Shown: one piece after another, positions 18,556 through 29,628 of the stretch | Position numbering within the stretch: the first letter of the stretch is position 1 | Layout: the number at the start of each line of letters is the position of its first letter | From: Christensenella sp. UBA6345 | GTDB lineage: Bacteria > Bacillota > Clostridia > Christensenellales > UBA1242 | NCBI GenBank assembly: GCA_002437945.1 | Contig: DJSB01000030.1 | Coordinates: 30,524 to 94,523, forward strand | Reading direction: 5' to 3' | Length of the DNA stretch: 64,000 nucleotides | Notes under the pieces: model-generated | What the model was told of the DNA's origin: nothing | Databases searched by the model: none | What the model saw: the letters and a program-made list of their open reading frames with translations, nothing else | Translations under genes and position numbers: made by a program

Positions 18556-20880
18556 TTATTTCTTTTTTAATATTTGAAGTGGTGCAATTGATAACGACAT
18601 AGTCTTGTTACCAAATTTTCCAAAATCAACTGTAACATCTGGCGAATTGCTAGATATATTACTTTTTATAATTGTTCCTATACCAAATTTAGGGTGCAAT
18701 ACTTGAGTACCAACTGTATAATTGTCGTAATTTGATTTTTGATTGGTTATTTTTTTAACCATTAAATCTTGTAAATTAGTTGACACTTTTTCGCTTGTGT
18801 CTTGTGCATAATTATACATACTTTCTGTATTATTATTAGTTTGTTTATATTGACTATATGAATTAGAATTATATGAAGATTGATAATTATTATACTTTTT
18901 ACTATACGAATAATTATCGTTATAATTGGATCCGCTATAACTACGATTGTACTCCCCGCTATAATTATTACCAAATCTATTAATTTCAGTATTAACTCTT
19001 TTTGGCTCTAGATCCATTTCCTTAATAAATCTAGATGGTGTTGTATAACTTCTATCATGATATAAATATCTTGACTTGGCATTAGTAATATATACTTGTT
19101 TTTTTGCTCTAGTAACTGCAACATACATTAGTCTACGCTCTTCTTCAATTTCGTCATTATTGTCCATGGCTCTAGAAACCGGAAACAATCCTTCTTCTGC
19201 TCCCATAATATATACATAGTCAAATTCAAGCCCTTTGGCAGCATGAATGGTACTAACACTTATCGAGTTATTATCATCATCTGTCTCGATACTATTTTGT
19301 AAAGTAATACTTTCTAGATAGTCAGAAAGTTCACAATTAGGATTCTGATTTTCAAAAGATTTAATAGACTGCATTAATTGAGAAATATTAAGTAATCTAT
19401 CATTGTCTTCATCATCTTGTTTGTTATATGCACCATAAATTTCTGCATTTTTAATTATCTTATCACAATAATTAAACATACCACTTTTTACATCTGGTAG
19501 ATTGTCATATACGTACTTCAATGTACTTAATTTATCTCGTAAAGATTTAGGGAGTTCGTATTGTTCGTTAAGTACAACATCAAGCATACTTACACCATTC
19601 TGTTTTGCTATACTCTCTATTTTTTCAATACTTACGCTACCAATTCCACGTTTAGGGAAATTAATAATACGTTTTAAACTCTCATTATCTTTAGGATTAA
19701 CAGTTAAACGTAGGTATGCAAGAACATTCTTTATTTCCGCTCTTTCAAAAAACTTAAATATTCCTGATACAACATAAGGTAAATTATAACTTAATAATTT
19801 TTCTTCAATAAGTCTACTTATTGCACTTAATCTAAATAATATCGCTATTTGATTAGGATTAACACCACGATTAATTAAGTTATATATCGAACCCGAAACA
19901 TATTCGGCTTCTTTAGTTTCATCATATGCAGAAAAATATACAGGTTTTTCCCCTTCATCATTTTCTGTCCACAAAACTTTTTCTATACGAGATGTGTTAT
20001 TTTTAATAAGTTTGTTGGCTATATTTAGTATATTTTTAGTACTTCTATAATTTCGTTCAAGTTTGTAACACTTAACATTATTGAAATCTTGTCTAAAGTT
20101 CATAATATTTTCAATATTAGCACCACGCCAACCATAAATACATTGGTCTTCATCACCAACAACAAAAATATTTTGGTGTAAGCCCGCAAGCATTTTTGCT
20201 ATCTTATACTGTACCAAGTTGGTATCTTGAAACTCATCTATATGAATATACTTAAATCTCTCTTGGTATCTCTTAAGAATATCAGGACAAGTTTTGAATA
20301 GTTCTAGTGTTTTTACTAGTAAGTCATCAAAATCAAGAGCATTGTTATTTTTTAATTCATTTTGATATGCACTATAAACTTTTTTAACTTCAACGGCATC
20401 ACTTTTAAATTCGGTAATCTGGTAATATTCGTCTGGGTCAACTCCTAGGTTTTTTGCCCTATCAATTTCACAAGCAAAATCTTTAACTTTGTCACTTTCG
20501 AAGCCAAAATCTGTAACTATTTTTTTAAGTAATTTGTCTTTATCGGTAGTGTCATATATAGTAAAAAATCTATTAAAACCATCTAAAGCGGATATATTTT
20601 CTCTTAATATCCTAGCACACATACTATGAAAAGTAGAAATCCATAAATTTTCTGCACTAGGGCAAAATTTAAGTATTCTTTCACGCATTTCATTGGTTGC
20701 TTTATTAGTAAATGTGATAGCCAAAATGTTGTATGGATCTACACCACATTCCTTAATTAAATGACTGATTCGTTCAGTTAACAATCTAGTTTTTCCACTA
20801 CCAGCACCCGCTGTAACAAGTATAGCACCATCTGTATCCATTGCAGGTTTAATCTGTTCTTCATTAAGTGAATCAAGCAT
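18556..20880 (-). CDS. pcrA: ATP-dependent 3'-5' DNA helicase PcrA (UvrD family)
   Basis: 774-residue superfamily 1A helicase. Walker A AGAGSGKT, motif II VDEFQDTN-like IDEFQDTN, GDEDQCIYGWRGA (motif III) and VTRAKK are all present. Residues about 633-685 are a low-complexity stretch rich in Asn, Tyr and Ser between the helicase core and the C-terminal RNAP-binding Tudor-like domain (VLHPKFGIGTI). PcrA acts in repair, plasmid replication and clearing RNA polymerase. It has its own promoter overlapping the gap before an unknown gene, and leads into ligA. Confidence 0.96.
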   Translation of the reverse strand: MLDSLNEEQIKPAMDTDGAILVTAGAGSGKTRLLTERISHLIKECGVDPYNILAITFTNKATNEMRERILKFCPSAENLWISTFHSMCARILRENISALDGFNRFFTIYDTTDKDKLLKKIVTDFGFESDKVKDFACEIDRAKNLGVDPDEYYQITEFKSDAVEVKKVYSAYQNELKNNNALDFDDLLVKTLELFKTCPDILKRYQERFKYIHIDEFQDTNLVQYKIAKMLAGLHQNIFVVGDEDQCIYGWRGANIENIMNFRQDFNNVKCYKLERNYRSTKNILNIANKLIKNNTSRIEKVLWTENDEGEKPVYFSAYDETKEAEYVSGSIYNLINRGVNPNQIAILFRLSAISRLIEEKLLSYNLPYVVSGIFKFFERAEIKNVLAYLRLTVNPKDNESLKRIINFPKRGIGSVSIEKIESIAKQNGVSMLDVVLNEQYELPKSLRDKLSTLKYVYDNLPDVKSGMFNYCDKIIKNAEIYGAYNKQDDEDNDRLLNISQLMQSIKSFENQNPNCELSDYLESITLQNSIETDDDNNSISVSTIHAAKGLEFDYVYIMGAEEGLFPVSRAMDNNDEIEEERRLMYVAVTRAKKQVYITNAKSRYLYHDRSYTTPSRFIKEMDLEPKRVNTEINRFGNNYSGEYNRSYSGSNYNDNYSYSKKYNNYQSSYNSNSYSQYKQTNNNTESMYNYAQDTSEKVSTNLQDLMVKKITNQKSNYDNYTVGTQVLHPKFGIGTIIKSNISSNSPDVTVDFGKFGNKTMSLSIAPLQILKKK

Positions 20881-20909
20881 AAAAAAACTCCAAAATTTAT
20901 AATCAATAG

Positions 20910-20938
20910 ATTATAACAAATTTGGAATTTTTAATCAA
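20910..20938 (-). promoter_or_regulatory. Promoter of pcrA-ligA
   Basis: -35 TTGATT, 17-base spacer, -10 TATAAT on minus. The start of transcription would fall about 25 bases before the ATG, with GGAG as SD. Confidence 0.7.
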
Positions 20939-20989
20939 TTTATATATATGTTAATAAGATACAAAATACTATATTTTATTAAATACTTA

Positions 20990-21373
20990 TTAACCAATTT
21001 TTGATAAAGACTGCTGATACTCCGTTTTGATTTTATTGTACTTATCAACTATATTAAGTATATAAAATTGTTTTTCAATATCACTTAATTGTGTATAAGT
21101 ATCCTGATCTACTAGTCTACCAATAGGATTGTATATTTCTATAGGACTATTAAGTATTTTGTATACTTTATCATAGAATTCTTCTTCAATCTCGTTGGTG
21201 ATACATTTAAATTCAGCCTGTCCATTTAATTTCTTTAATGATTCAAGATTTTTAATAAAATAACTATTCACATTCATTGCATTTTTTGCTTTTATTTTTT
21301 CTGCATTTGTGTATAAACCACGTTTTAAGCGTTCTTTGGCAATACTAGCCATACTTTTTAAATTATTACTCAT
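20990..21373 (-). CDS. Hypothetical protein, 127 residues
   Basis: Not recognised. A soluble, mainly helical, Lys/Asn-rich protein. The basic N-terminal third (MASIAKERLKRGLY) is followed by an acidic helix (NEIEEEFYDKVYKIL) and a QLSDIEKQFYIL segment. No membrane segment, signal or cysteine cluster. AAGGAG lies 11 bases before the ATG. Single gene between pcrA and rpsU, with its own spacing on both sides. Confidence 0.7.
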   Translation of the reverse strand: MSNNLKSMASIAKERLKRGLYTNAEKIKAKNAMNVNSYFIKNLESLKKLNGQAEFKCITNEIEEEFYDKVYKILNSPIEIYNPIGRLVDQDTYTQLSDIEKQFYILNIVDKYNKIKTEYQQSLSKIG

Positions 21374-21527
21374 AAAACTTTTAACTCCTTGTAATTTCTA
21401 CACCATTGTAAACTCATAATTGAAAAAATTAAAGCAATTTTTACAGCAAAAGTTATAAACTACATAACTAGTTAAAATTCGTTTTATTTAGACAAAAATC
21501 GCAAGAAATTAATTGAAGAAATAAAAA

Positions 21528-21550
21528 AACAAGGATATAAAATCCTTGTT
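21528..21550 (-). terminator. Terminator after rpsU (end of the heat-shock operon)
   Basis: 9-base perfect stem AACAAGGAT/ATCCTTGTT, 5-base loop, then TTTTTT on minus, right after the rpsU stop. Confidence 0.85.
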
Positions 21551-21558
21551 AAAAACTA

Positions 21559-21747
21559 CTATACTCTATTGTTTTTCTTGTTACGTTTGATAGCGGCTTT
21601 AGTTTTCTTTTTACGTTTTACGCTTGGTTTTTCGTATGCTTCATGTTTACGAAGATCGCCAATAATACCATCTTTTTGGCATTTACGTTTAAAACGTTTA
21701 ATAGCGCTTTCAACATTTTCGTTTTCACCAACTCTAACTGTTGACAT
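21559..21747 (-). CDS. rpsU: 30S ribosomal protein S21
   Basis: 62 residues with the bS21 pattern: [20 protein letters not shown], then [22 protein letters not shown], and a strongly basic tail. It sits downstream of the dnaJ-rsmE-mtaB-hinT stretch, a conserved context in Clostridia and Bacilli. Confidence 0.96.
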   Translation of the reverse strand: MSTVRVGENENVESAIKRFKRKCQKDGIIGDLRKHEAYEKPSVKRKKKTKAAIKRNKKNNRV

Positions 21748-21824
21748 TAATTATTCACCCACTTATAATAAATTCTTAAATATAATACCTATATAAAGAC
21801 AAAATGTCAAGAGAAAATTGTATT

Positions 21825-22229
21825 TTATTTAAGTTTAAGATGTTCAAGTATTGCTTCCATATCATAGCCTTGATTTTCTCTTGTTGGATATGTATGCAAA
21901 CCGTCATTTGATTTTCTAGGAATAATATGAAAATGTAAATGCATAACACTTTGTTCGGCGCTCTCACCGCTAGCATTAAGGACATTAACACCATCAAAAC
22001 CACATTCTTTAACATAGTGATTAGATATTAATTGAGTTGCTTCAATAACAGCATCTAGATAATCTTTTGGACAGTCTAAAATATTAACACAATGACATTT
22101 TGGTACAACCAAAGTATGTCCATAATAATCTTTAGATATATCTAAAAATGCATAAACTTTATCATTTTCATAAATTTTATAACTAGGCATTTCCCCTTTA
22201 ATTATTTTGCAAAAAATACAATTATCCAT
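21825..22229 (-). CDS. HIT family purine nucleoside phosphoramidase (HinT-like)
   Basis: 134 residues. It starts CIFCKIIKGEMPSYKIYE and carries the histidine triad HLHFHIIP near residue 100, preceded by GESAEQSVMH. HinT enzymes hydrolyse adenosine phosphoramidates. Cysteines at the N-terminus (CIFC with further Cys/His) may bind zinc, as in many HIT proteins. Confidence 0.93.
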   Translation of the reverse strand: MDNCIFCKIIKGEMPSYKIYENDKVYAFLDISKDYYGHTLVVPKCHCVNILDCPKDYLDAVIEATQLISNHYVKECGFDGVNVLNASGESAEQSVMHLHFHIIPRKSNDGLHTYPTRENQGYDMEAILEHLKLK

Positions 22230-22268
22230 ATATAAACTCCTTTTATTTATTGTAATGTTAAAATATAT

Positions 22269-22300
22269 TTACCATTAAAAAATATATTATTTAATGGTAA
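22269..22300 (-). terminator. Possible terminator between mtaB and hinT
   Basis: 11-base perfect stem TTACCATTAAA/TTTAATGGTAA with a 10-base loop, followed by ATATATTTT on minus. The U-tract is imperfect. Confidence 0.45.
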
Positions 22301-22398
22301 CAAAATTAATCAAATTTAATTATAAACTCTTTTAATTAAAATTCAAATTGTGTTTGTTATTCAATTTATTATTTGTAATACAATTATATAAACAAATA

Positions 22399-23670
22399 TT
22401 ATTTAATTAATTGGGCTAGCATACCTTGTTTAATTGGACGTAACAATTTAATTTTATAGAAATGATTAGATTCAACTTCTTCTTCAAGGTACACTTTGAC
22501 ATAATTTTCAGTATAACCTACATAGTATTCATCTTCTTTATCTTCTACCAAAACTTCAAAATCTTTATTGGCAATTTTGTTATAATACTCTAGTGTAAGT
22601 TCATGTCTAACTTCTTCTAACTGTTTAATACGATTTTTAACAATGTCGTGTGGTGGTACAGGTAACTTATATGCCATTGTACCTGCTCTTTTTGAATATG
22701 GGAAAATATGCATATTACCAAAACCAGCACGGCGACAAGTTTCAACTGTCTGTAGAAATTCTTCATCAGTTTCGCCTGCAAATCCTACTATAACATCAGT
22801 AGTAATATTGGCTAATGGGAAATATTTTTTAATTAAATCAACTTTTTCTAAATACTCGCCACTTGTATAGTGTCTATTCATACGTTTAAGAACACTATCA
22901 CTACCACTTTGTAAACTTAAATGAAATTGTGGACAAAAGTTAGGCGTGTTTTTAAGATATTGCAAAAACTCTGGTGTAATAATATTAACTTCAAGACTGC
23001 CAATACGTATTCTTGAACTTAAATTACGCATAGCATAAACCAGTTTACCTAGTCCCAATTCGCCATCTATCTTAAAACTACTCATATCAATACCAGTAAG
23101 TACTATCTCTGAACTATTACTGCTTAATACTTTTGCTTCATTCATTATATCTTCAAAATCTCTTGATCTACTTCGACCCCTTACATATGGTATTAAACAA
23201 TAAGAGCAAAAATTATTGCAACCATCTTGAATCTTTAAATATGCTCTAGTTTGAGACTTATATGGGTTCTTTACATCTTGGTTATATTTTGGATAAAATT
23301 CAAATTTTTCAAATCTTGGATTATCGATAAGTTCTAAAATACGTTCCTTACCTTCATTGCCGATAACAGATATTACGTTAGGCTTTTTGAATTGTTCGAT
23401 ATTATTCTCGCTAGCACAACCACAAACAATAATCTTTGAATCAGGATTAAGAGACGACAATTTTGAAATATACTGTCTTGATTTTTTTTCGCCTTCATTG
23501 GTAACAGCACAAGTATTAACTATGTATAAATCTGCAGGCTCATGCTCTGTAGTAACTTGCCAACCCGCATCATTCAATATTGTAGCCATACAATCAATTT
23601 CATATTTATTTACTTTACAGCCTAAACTAATTAAACAGGCTTTTTTTAGCGATTTTTTATCATTTTGCAT
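22399..23670 (-). CDS. mtaB: tRNA t6A37 methylthiotransferase MtaB
   Basis: About 423 residues. N-terminal MTTase domain with the first cluster cysteines (SLGCKVNKYE, NTCAVT, CGCA), radical-SAM motif GCNNFCSYCLIPYVRGRSRSR and a C-terminal TRAM domain (about 365-420). It converts t6A to ms2t6A at position 37 of ANN-decoding tRNAs. Start choice: the TTG at 23682 lies only 2 bases after AAGGAG and the ATG at 23670 lies 14 bases after it. I take the ATG, but the start is uncertain by four codons. Confidence 0.93.
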   Translation of the reverse strand: MQNDKKSLKKACLISLGCKVNKYEIDCMATILNDAGWQVTTEHEPADLYIVNTCAVTNEGEKKSRQYISKLSSLNPDSKIIVCGCASENNIEQFKKPNVISVIGNEGKERILELIDNPRFEKFEFYPKYNQDVKNPYKSQTRAYLKIQDGCNNFCSYCLIPYVRGRSRSRDFEDIMNEAKVLSSNSSEIVLTGIDMSSFKIDGELGLGKLVYAMRNLSSRIRIGSLEVNIITPEFLQYLKNTPNFCPQFHLSLQSGSDSVLKRMNRHYTSGEYLEKVDLIKKYFPLANITTDVIVGFAGETDEEFLQTVETCRRAGFGNMHIFPYSKRAGTMAYKLPVPPHDIVKNRIKQLEEVRHELTLEYYNKIANKDFEVLVEDKEDEYYVGYTENYVKVYLEEEVESNHFYKIKLLRPIKQGMLAQLIK

Positions 23671-23675
23671 AGTAC

Positions 23676-24398
23676 TTAACAATACTCCTTAAACTCGTAT
23701 AAAATAATACTTGCAAGCATAATACTTGCTGTTTCTGCTCTTAATATTCGACTACCCAAGGTTACACTTTTAGCACCAGAATCCACTAAATAATTAATCT
23801 CTTCTTCAGTAAATCCACCTTCACAACCAACAATAAAAGCAATATTTTTAGCATTAGAATTTTCCAGCAACACTTGATTAAGTGGCATACTTTTTTCGGT
23901 TTCATTGGCGAATATTATTAAATCATGTTGTGATAATAATGGCTTAATATCTTTTAGTGAAATAGTACTATGAATAGTCATAGGTTTACTACGTCCACAT
24001 TGTTTAATGCTCTGTTGGGTAATTGTATTTAATTTATCTGTTTTTGTGCCTTTATCTTTATTAACTGTATATTGACTTTCAAAAGGAACAAAATCCGAAC
24101 AACCAAGTTCGGTTAATTTTTGAACAATAAGACTTAAATTATCGTTTTTAATAAGCGCCATATAACAAGTTAACTTGGTATGTGGATTGGAATTATTAAG
24201 TTGACGTGAGTCAACTTTTAATGTTGTTTCTGACTTACCTATATTAGTTATAGTGCAAAAATAATCGTATTCATCTCCCGTAACAACTTTAACCTTATCA
24301 TTAACGTTAAGACGCATTACATTTTTTAAGTGATTATGTTCGTCATTATTAAGTTTAACTATACCGTCTTTAATATCGGTAGCAAAAAATGTTTTCAT
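23676..24398 (-). CDS. rsmE: 16S rRNA m3U1498 methyltransferase RsmE
   Basis: About 240 residues, PUA-like N-terminal domain plus SPOUT knot. Conserved pieces: HLKNVMRLNVND, LIVQKLTELGCSDFVPFES, IKQCGRSKPM, GCEGGFTEEE and LGSRILRAETA (knot and SAM site). The ATG at 24398 gives the family's normal start (MKTFFATDI); the upstream ATG at 24416 adds six atypical residues. Between dnaJ and mtaB, the standard position. Confidence 0.93.
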   Translation of the reverse strand: MKTFFATDIKDGIVKLNNDEHNHLKNVMRLNVNDKVKVVTGDEYDYFCTITNIGKSETTLKVDSRQLNNSNPHTKLTCYMALIKNDNLSLIVQKLTELGCSDFVPFESQYTVNKDKGTKTDKLNTITQQSIKQCGRSKPMTIHSTISLKDIKPLLSQHDLIIFANETEKSMPLNQVLLENSNAKNIAFIVGCEGGFTEEEINYLVDSGAKSVTLGSRILRAETASIMLASIILYEFKEYC

Positions 24399-24458
24399 AT
24401 AGATATGATAGCACATAAATACATTTATTTAAACAAAATTAAATTAACTGCATAAAAA

Positions 24459-24500
24459 AACTACTATATTTTATAGTTAAAAACTTAAAACATAGTAGTT
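24459..24500 (-). terminator. Terminator after dnaJ
   Basis: Stem AACTACTAT/ATAGTAGTT with a long loop, followed by TTTTTTT on minus. It separates the hrcA-grpE-dnaK-dnaJ unit from rsmE-mtaB. Confidence 0.7.
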
Positions 24501-24506
24501 ATATTA

Positions 24507-25652
24507 TTAATCTTTTAATGATTGAATATCTTTAAGATAACTTTTATATCTAGAATAATCATCTGTGCTTATACTATCACTTAACTCGGCTAGTATCTTT
24601 TTAGCATCTTTATTTAAAGACTTTGGAGATTCGGCTACCAAAGTAATATTAATGTTACCATAAGAGTTAGAATTTAGTTTCTTTATACCCTTACCTTTCA
24701 ACTTAAAGACAGTATTACTTTGAGTAAGTTCTGGTACTTTTATTGTTGTAGTACCTTTAGCCAATGGAACTTCCAATTCGCCACCAGTTAATAACAAACT
24801 AAATGGGACATATAATTTTAAATTCAAGTCAGTGCCGTCACGTGTAAACAATTTATGTGGTTTAACAGAAACATAGAAATGAATATCACCATTTTTACCA
24901 CCCCTAATACCAGCATTACCTTTATTAGGCATAGTCAAAATCTGGTCATTATCTACACCTGCTGGTACTTTTATAGATATTGTTTTGTTAACTTTGTTAT
25001 AGCCATCGCCATTACAATATTCACATTTTTCAATAATCTTTTTACCAGTACCATTACAAGTTTTACATACCCCAGTACGCATAATTTTGCCTAGGAATGA
25101 TTGTTCGGTATAAGTAACTGTACCTGTACCATTACACTCTGGACATGTAGAGTATTTAGTACCATCTTTAGCGCCAGTACCACTACATTTTTCACATCTC
25201 TCTACCAATGGTACTTTAACTTCTTTAGTACAACCAAATACTGCTTCTTCAAAACTTAAATTCAATTTAATATCAATGTCTGCACCATTAACTGCTGTAC
25301 TACGCTGGCTAGAACCAAATCCACCAAAGTTAGAACTAAATCCACCACCAAACATATTAAACAAGTCGTCCAAACCACCGAATCCGAAGTCACCACTAAA
25401 TCCGCCCTGACCACCGCCAAATCCACCAAAAGCATTAGGATCAGCCGAACCATAGGTATCATAATTTTTACGTTTGGTCTCGTCTCCCAAAACTTCATAG
25501 GCTTCATTAATCTCTTTAAATTTTTCAGCAGCACCTTCTTCATGATTTAGGTCTGGGTGATATTTTTTTGCTAATTGTTTATATGCTGATTTAATTTCTT
25601 CTGCAGTCGCTGTTTTGGATACACCCAAGACATCATAATAATTTTTAGCCAC
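24507..25652 (-). CDS. dnaJ: Chaperone protein DnaJ
   Basis: 381 residues, complete type I J-protein. J-domain with HPD (KKYHPDLN), Gly/Phe-rich linker (about 75-120, many GFGG units), four CxxCxGxG zinc repeats ([32 protein letters not shown]) and C-terminal substrate-binding domains. It delivers clients to DnaK and stimulates its ATPase. Fourth gene of the heat-shock operon. Confidence 0.97.
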   Translation of the reverse strand: MAKNYYDVLGVSKTATAEEIKSAYKQLAKKYHPDLNHEEGAAEKFKEINEAYEVLGDETKRKNYDTYGSADPNAFGGFGGGQGGFSGDFGFGGLDDLFNMFGGGFSSNFGGFGSSQRSTAVNGADIDIKLNLSFEEAVFGCTKEVKVPLVERCEKCSGTGAKDGTKYSTCPECNGTGTVTYTEQSFLGKIMRTGVCKTCNGTGKKIIEKCEYCNGDGYNKVNKTISIKVPAGVDNDQILTMPNKGNAGIRGGKNGDIHFYVSVKPHKLFTRDGTDLNLKLYVPFSLLLTGGELEVPLAKGTTTIKVPELTQSNTVFKLKGKGIKKLNSNSYGNINITLVAESPKSLNKDAKKILAELSDSISTDDYSRYKSYLKDIQSLKD

Positions 25653-25757
25653 GATATATTTTCCTTTATTAAATGAATTTAATCAAGTTAGACGAAAACA
25701 CATATATGCATTTTCGTCTTAACTTAATCATTATTAATATTTATTAAATTAATTGTT

Positions 25758-27617
<1,860 letters not shown>

Positions 27618-27663
27618 TTACTTTATTTTTTGATTTTTTTAATATATGCATAGTAGTTAAAAA

Positions 27664-28320
27664 TTAAAGTCTATTAATCTTAACTACGCTATGTCTAATA
27701 ACTTTAGAGTCGGACTTAAATCCTTCCTGTAATTCTTCCAAAACTACTTCATCTTCTTTAGTTTCGTCACAATCAGTCATAACTGCATTGTGTAAATTAG
27801 GATCGAATTTTTGTCCTACACATTCAATTTTGTGTACTCCAAATGAAGCCATTGCCTTAATAATTTGACTATGAATAATCTCCAAGCCTTCTAATGCACT
27901 CTGGTCTTTAATGGTTGCTCTAGCCTGTTTAAAACTATCCATAACTGGTAATAGTTTAGCAATCATAGCATAAACACCATTGTTAAAACTTGTCTTTTCA
28001 ATTTCTGCATTTCTACGCTTATAATTTTCAAAGTCAGCCTGTATTCTTTGTGCTAATTCAAGATAACCTAAAGCATCTTGACTTATGTCTTCATGTTCAC
28101 ACCCGCAATCTTCATTTTCGCAATTGCAATCACATTCATCGCCACAGTCACAATTTTGATCATGACAATCACAATTATCTTCATTGCAATTACAATTGTT
28201 ATCATGGGTGCATTTATCGTCACTGCACTCACAATTGTCTTTTACATCATTGCATTCTTTATTTTCATGACAATCGCAAGCACATTGCTCGTCTTCGCAA
28301 ATATGTTTCTTTTTTTTCAT
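27664..28320 (-). CDS. grpE: Nucleotide exchange factor GrpE with a Cys-rich metallothionein-like N-terminus
   Basis: 218 residues. Residues about 83-218 are an ordinary GrpE: long helix LAQRIQADFENYKRRNAEIEK, then LLPVMDSFKQA, and the C-terminal beta domain (FDPNLHNAVM). GrpE releases ADP from DnaK. Residues 6-78 are exceptional. They hold 19 cysteines and 5 histidines, nearly all in C-x-C pairs (13/15/17, 30/32, 43/45, 50/52, 57/59, 63/65/67, 72/74) spaced by Asp, Glu and Asn, with a 7-residue period between 43 and 59. This resembles metallothionein and replaces the usual Glu-rich disordered tail of GrpE. The frame is continuous with the GrpE domain, so it is one protein. Confidence 0.95.
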   Translation of the reverse strand: MKKKKHICEDEQCACDCHENKECNDVKDNCECSDDKCTHDNNCNCNEDNCDCHDQNCDCGDECDCNCENEDCGCEHEDISQDALGYLELAQRIQADFENYKRRNAEIEKTSFNNGVYAMIAKLLPVMDSFKQARATIKDQSALEGLEIIHSQIIKAMASFGVHKIECVGQKFDPNLHNAVMTDCDETKEDEVVLEELQEGFKSDSKVIRHSVVKINRL

Positions 28321-28323
28321 TTA

Positions 28324-29370
28324 CTACTCCTTATTATATTTATCTAATTCGTCAGATATATATTTTAATGCTGAAGCAATTTTGGCATAATCCATACGTT
28401 CGGGTCCAAGAACACTTACGCTGGCTACTACACCATTACCAATATTATAATTGGTATTAATGATTGAATAGTCTGAATATTTTTCATTAAGATTTTCTTC
28501 GCCAATCGTAAATACTACATCACTAGAAGAATTATCATCAATATTGTCTATAATCTCTTTAATCTCTTTTTCGTTCTCTATAAGTCTTAAGAATTTCTTT
28601 GCTTCATTAATGTCCTTATATTCTGGCTCATTAAGTAAACGAGTCGAATTAGCATGAACAAGTTTTGAAGCACGTTGCTCTGTAAATTGTTTCAATATAC
28701 CAGTAACTGCAACAAACAATTCTTGATAAAAGCTTATTTGACGCTTGAACAATTGATTATAATAGTCAATATTTTCAATAATGTCAGTGATTTTTTTATT
28801 ATACAGATTGGTTGTAAGATACTTGGAAGCATCTTTACATATATCTTCTGTAACATCTGGATTAAGATCGATAGTGTTGTTAATCAATCCTGCACTTGTC
28901 TGGAATAACAATAACCCTTGACCAGTAATCAAAGGAATAATATTAATACCCTGAACAGTCAAATCATCATAACTTTTTATCCTAACGTATGTAGGGAAAT
29001 TGGTTATCTGATTAATACTCTTGGCAATATCGCTTAACATATCACTCAAGAATGTCGAACGCATAACAAACTTATCTTTTATTTCATTAACCAAATCAGC
29101 ATCAATATCTCTATTGTTGATAATATGGTTAACATAATATCTATAAGCCTTAGTTGTAGGTACTCTACCGCTACTAGTATGAAGTTGTCTTAAATACCCC
29201 ATCTCTTCTAAAGCACTTAACTCATTACGAAGTGTAGCACTACTTAAATTTTTAAATAAAGTATTATGCACTTTTTCACTTGTTATAGGACTAACATTTT
29301 CGATATAGTTCTCTACAGCACTTATCAGCAAGTCATGTTTACGCTCTGATATTTTGAATTCCTTTTTCAT
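28324..29370 (-). CDS. hrcA: Heat-inducible transcription repressor HrcA
   Basis: 348 residues. Winged helix at the N-terminus (SERKHDLLISAVENYIENVSPITSEKV, then SSATLRNELSALEEMGYL), followed by the GAF-like and C-terminal domains. HrcA binds CIRCE and needs GroEL to stay active. The ATG at 29370 is preceded by AAGGA at 6 bases; the TTG at 29388 has no SD and is unlikely. First gene of hrcA-grpE-dnaK-dnaJ, which it represses through the CIRCE just upstream. Confidence 0.96.
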   Translation of the reverse strand: MKKEFKISERKHDLLISAVENYIENVSPITSEKVHNTLFKNLSSATLRNELSALEEMGYLRQLHTSSGRVPTTKAYRYYVNHIINNRDIDADLVNEIKDKFVMRSTFLSDMLSDIAKSINQITNFPTYVRIKSYDDLTVQGINIIPLITGQGLLLFQTSAGLINNTIDLNPDVTEDICKDASKYLTTNLYNKKITDIIENIDYYNQLFKRQISFYQELFVAVTGILKQFTEQRASKLVHANSTRLLNEPEYKDINEAKKFLRLIENEKEIKEIIDNIDDNSSSDVVFTIGEENLNEKYSDYSIINTNYNIGNGVVASVSVLGPERMDYAKIASALKYISDELDKYNKE

Positions 29371-29404
29371 TATCGTCCTTATTAGCAAATAATATTTTTA
29401 TTTG

Positions 29405-29431
29405 TTAGCACTCTCTTTTCTTGATTGCTAG
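29405..29431 (-). promoter_or_regulatory. CIRCE operator (HrcA binding site)
   Basis: TTAGCACTC-N9-GATTGCTAG on plus. One half matches the CIRCE consensus exactly, the other differs at two positions. It overlaps the expected transcription start of the hrcA operon. Confidence 0.92.
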
Positions 29432-29435
29432 CACT

Positions 29436-29464
29436 ATTGTACTCTTATTATATACGTTCGTCAA
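29436..29464 (-). promoter_or_regulatory. Sigma-A promoter of the hrcA operon
   Basis: -35 TTGACG, 17-base spacer, -10 TACAAT on minus, with CIRCE immediately downstream. Confidence 0.85.
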
Positions 29465-29523
29465 CATTTTTATGTTAAATTTTTTAAAAATTTTTATATT
29501 TTTTTGTTAAAATTTATCAACTA

Positions 29524-29556
29524 CAAAAATAAGACATCATATACAAATGATGTCTT
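29524..29556 (-). terminator. Terminator of lepA-hemW
   Basis: 10-base perfect stem AAGACATCAT/ATGATGTCTT, 6-base loop, then TATTTTTG on minus. It isolates the heat-shock promoter from upstream read-through. Confidence 0.8.
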
Positions 29557-29628
29557 AAATTAAATGATATTTTATTTCTAATATAACCAATTAAAATTAG
29601 TTATTATATATTTTATAAATATATTTAT

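Noticed and set aside
20881..20932. SD-sequestering hairpin with a T-run just before the pcrA ATG, resembling a second attenuator
   Set aside because: The 5' arm coincides with a TTGATT-17-TATAAT promoter, so it would not be transcribed; the T-run is simply the spacer after GGAG.
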